Positions 4,205-5,705 of a stretch of DNA of 5,705 nt are shown here, in pieces. The DNA is taken from the NCBI GenBank assembly GCA_029261955.1, contig JAJDAI010000244.1:1-5705 (forward strand), written 5' to 3'. The position numbers were made by a program, and so were the translations under genes. Origin of the DNA: Deltaproteobacteria bacterium (GTDB lineage Bacteria > Myxococcota_A > UBA796 > UBA9615). The stretch's first letter is position 1. Each line of letters starts with the position of its first letter. The notes under the pieces are model-generated. The model saw only the letters and a program-made list of their open reading frames with translations. It searched no databases and was not told where the DNA came from.

Positions 4205-5705
4205 TCAGGCAGGCTCGATGACGACCAGCACGTCCCGGCGCGCGACCTGGTCGCCTTCACCCACGCGGACCTCGGCCACGGTGCCGGCGACGTTGGCGAG
4301 CAGGTGGTGCTCCATCTTCATGGCCTCGACGACGAGCAGGATCGCGCCGAGCTCGACGACGTCGCCGGGCTGGCTCTTCACCTGCACGACGCGCCCGGCC
4401 ATCGGCGCGCGGATGGTGCCGTCGCCGATGGACTCCGCGGCCGCGCGCTCGAGGGGATCGAGCTCGGTGAAGACCCCCTGACCGAGCCCGGCGACCGCGA
4501 GGTGCAGCGCTCGGCCTTCTCGGGCGACCGTCACGCCGCGGACCACGCCATCGACGCGCAGGCGGGTGGGGGACAGGACCTCCAGCTCGACCTCACCGAC
4601 GGTGTAGCGGCGCCCCGAGACCGGGACCACCCGCAGGTCGCGCCCGTCGAGGGTGATGGGCCAGTCGACGGCGCCGCGGGACCCGAAGGGCACGATCATG
4701 GGATCGGGCAGGGAGCTCAGGAGGGCGGCCGCCGCGACCAGGGCGTCCGAGGCCTCAGGAGCCGCCCAGTTCGAGAAGGTCCGCTCCAGCCAGAGCGTGT
4801 CGACCGCGCCGGTGGCGAAGTCCTCGTGGGCGAGCACCTCGGCCAGGAAGGCGGCGTTCGTGCTCGGCCCCAGGAGCGGGGCTCCGCGAAGCGCGGCGAT
4901 CAACTGGGAGCGAGCGGCGTCCCGATCCCCCGCGACCGCGATCAGCTTGGCGATCATGGGATCGTAGTAAGGCGAGACCTCATCCCCTGCGTGCACCCCG
5001 GTGTCCACGCGCAGGCCCACCGGCGGGGCCCAGGCCAGGATCCGCCCGCTCTGGGGCATGTAGTTCTGCGCCGGGTCCTCGGCGTACAGGCGAGCCTCGA
5101 TGGCCCAGCCCTGCGGCTCCGCGTGTCCAAGCGAGTCCGGCAGCGCCTCGCCGCCCGCGATCCGGAGCTGCCAGTCCACGAGGTCCACGCCCCACACCGC
5201 CTCGGTGACCGGGTGCTCCACCTGGAGCCGCGTGTTCATCTCCAGGAACCAGAAGGAGCCGTCGTCCTCGAGCAGGAACTCGACCGTGCCCGCGCCGACG
5301 TAGGCCACCGCCTCGGCCGCCTGGACCGCTGCCCGCCCCATCTCTGCGCGCAGATCGGCATCTACCGCTGGAGAGGGCGCCTCTTCGATGACCTTCTGGT
5401 GCCGTCGCTGCACGGAGCACTCGCGCTCCCCGAGGGAGAACGCCCGCGAACCGTCCGCCAGCACCTGCACCTCGACGTGCCGGCCCCCTTCGACGTAGCG
5501 CTCCAGCAGCACGTCGCCGGATCCAAAGGCGGAGGTCGCCTCCCGCTGCGCCGACTCCAGCGCCCCCGCGAAGTCCGCCAGGTCCCGCACCACGCGCATG
5601 CCGCGCCCGCCGCCTCCCGCCACCGCCTTGATGACCAGGGGGCAGCCGACCGCTGCGGCGTCCTCCGCCGAGGGCTGCGTGCCGCGCCAACCGGGCAGCA
5701 CCGGC
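4205..5705 (-). CDS. acyl-CoA carboxylase alpha subunit: biotin carboxylase plus biotin carrier domain (5' partial)
   Basis: About 499 residues are visible; the gene runs off the right edge. The GTG at 5701 is an internal Val codon: with the preceding CCG it reads P-V-L-P-G, the conserved biotin carboxylase motif found roughly 130 residues into the family, so about that much is missing. Visible in order (Val = residue 1): ATP-grasp glycine loop V-I-K-A-V-A-G-G-G-G-R-G-M (about 23-35); H-V-E-V-Q-V-L-A-D; E-C-S-V-Q-R-R-H-Q-K; catalytic EMNTRLQVEHPVTE; carboxylase C-terminal domain (AIEARLYAEDP, YYDPMIAKLIAV); a less conserved linker; and a biotinyl domain with E-A-M-K-M, the biotinylated Lys at codon 4316-4318. 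It uses ATP and bicarbonate to carboxylate biotin for a separate carboxyltransferase. The fused layout fits propionyl-, acetyl- or methylcrotonyl-CoA carboxylase; the stretch LVDWQLRIAGGEALP leans to the methylcrotonyl type, but the substrate is not certain. All checked motifs are intact. Confidence 0.95.
   Translation of the reverse strand, partial: PVLPGWRGTQPSAEDAAAVGCPLVIKAVAGGGGRGMRVVRDLADFAGALESAQREATSAFGSGDVLLERYVEGGRHVEVQVLADGSRAFSLGERECSVQRRHQKVIEEAPSPAVDADLRAEMGRAAVQAAEAVAYVGAGTVEFLLEDDGSFWFLEMNTRLQVEHPVTEAVWGVDLVDWQLRIAGGEALPDSLGHAEPQGWAIEARLYAEDPAQNYMPQSGRILAWAPPVGLRVDTGVHAGDEVSPYYDPMIAKLIAVAGDRDAARSQLIAALRGAPLLGPSTNAAFLAEVLAHEDFATGAVDTLWLERTFSNWAAPEASDALVAAAALLSSLPDPMIVPFGSRGAVDWPITLDGRDLRVVPVSGRRYTVGEVELEVLSPTRLRVDGVVRGVTVAREGRALHLAVAGLGQGVFTELDPLERAAAESIGDGTIRAPMAGRVVQVKSQPGDVVELGAILLVVEAMKMEHHLLANVAGTVAEVRVGEGDQVARRDVLVVIEPA
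4313..4324 (-). other. biotinylation site (E-A-M-K-M) of the carrier domain
   Basis: The codons for A-M-K-M lie here on the minus strand; the AAG for the acceptor lysine is at 4318-4316. A lysine between two methionines, about 36 residues from the C-terminus, is the standard signal for biotin protein ligase. Its presence shows that the carrier domain is intact and that the biotin carboxylase and carrier are one polypeptide here. Confidence 0.95.

Noticed and set aside
2674..4221. A 515-codon open frame on the plus strand, antisense to the LRR gene
   Set aside because: It is a by-product of repeated LRR codons in GC-rich DNA: the translation is a monotonous Gln/Arg/Pro/Ala mixture with no domain, and the minus strand has a clear lipoprotein with regular repeats.
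4192..4260. Start of the LRR protein at the ATG at 4260
   Set aside because: It would overlap the carboxylase gene by 56 bases and add a polar stretch before a complete short signal peptide; the GTG at 4191 fits better, though no strong ribosome binding site supports it.

Overview
This is a GC-rich, gene-dense bacterial window with no rRNA, tRNA, CRISPR or mobile element visible. It codes almost end to end; no gap between genes exceeds about 60 bases. Three predicted lipoproteins, MORN-type and leucine-rich repeat arrays, a PPC-like protein tail, and an Asp-rich (DDDDAT) linker right after a lipobox together resemble large-genome Myxococcota/deltaproteobacteria. This placement is inferred from style, not from a marker gene.

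Layout. (1) 1-60, plus strand: the last 19 codons of a protein ending in a PPC-like beta-sandwich motif. (2) 76-864, minus: a lipoprotein built of about seven MORN_2/YwqK-type repeats, convergent with (1). (3) 863-1699, plus: a lipoprotein alpha/beta hydrolase with an Asp-rich tether, divergent from (2), with start codons that may overlap. (4) 1719-2192, plus: a four-helix membrane protein whose histidines are placed like the ligands of a di-heme cytochrome b; probably co-transcribed with (3). (5) 2128-4191, minus: a large leucine-rich-repeat lipoprotein of about 20 repeats, overlapping the 3' end of (4) by 65 bases. (6) 4205-5705, minus: the biotin carboxylase plus biotin carrier subunit of an acyl-CoA carboxylase, its N-terminus cut off by the window edge, 13 bases upstream of (5).

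How they fit together. Only (6) has a firm metabolic role: ATP-dependent carboxylation of biotin for an acyl-CoA carboxylase (acetyl-, propionyl- or methylcrotonyl-CoA). Genes (2), (3) and (5) encode envelope proteins, each with a lipid-anchor cysteine and exactly two further cysteines. Gene (4) is probably an inner-membrane redox protein. Apart from the likely pairs (3)-(4) and (6)-(5), nothing shows that the genes form one pathway. I see no convincing new defence or mobile system. The most unusual features are the higher-order periodicity of the LRR array, the histidine geometry of (4), and the tight divergent and convergent gene junctions.
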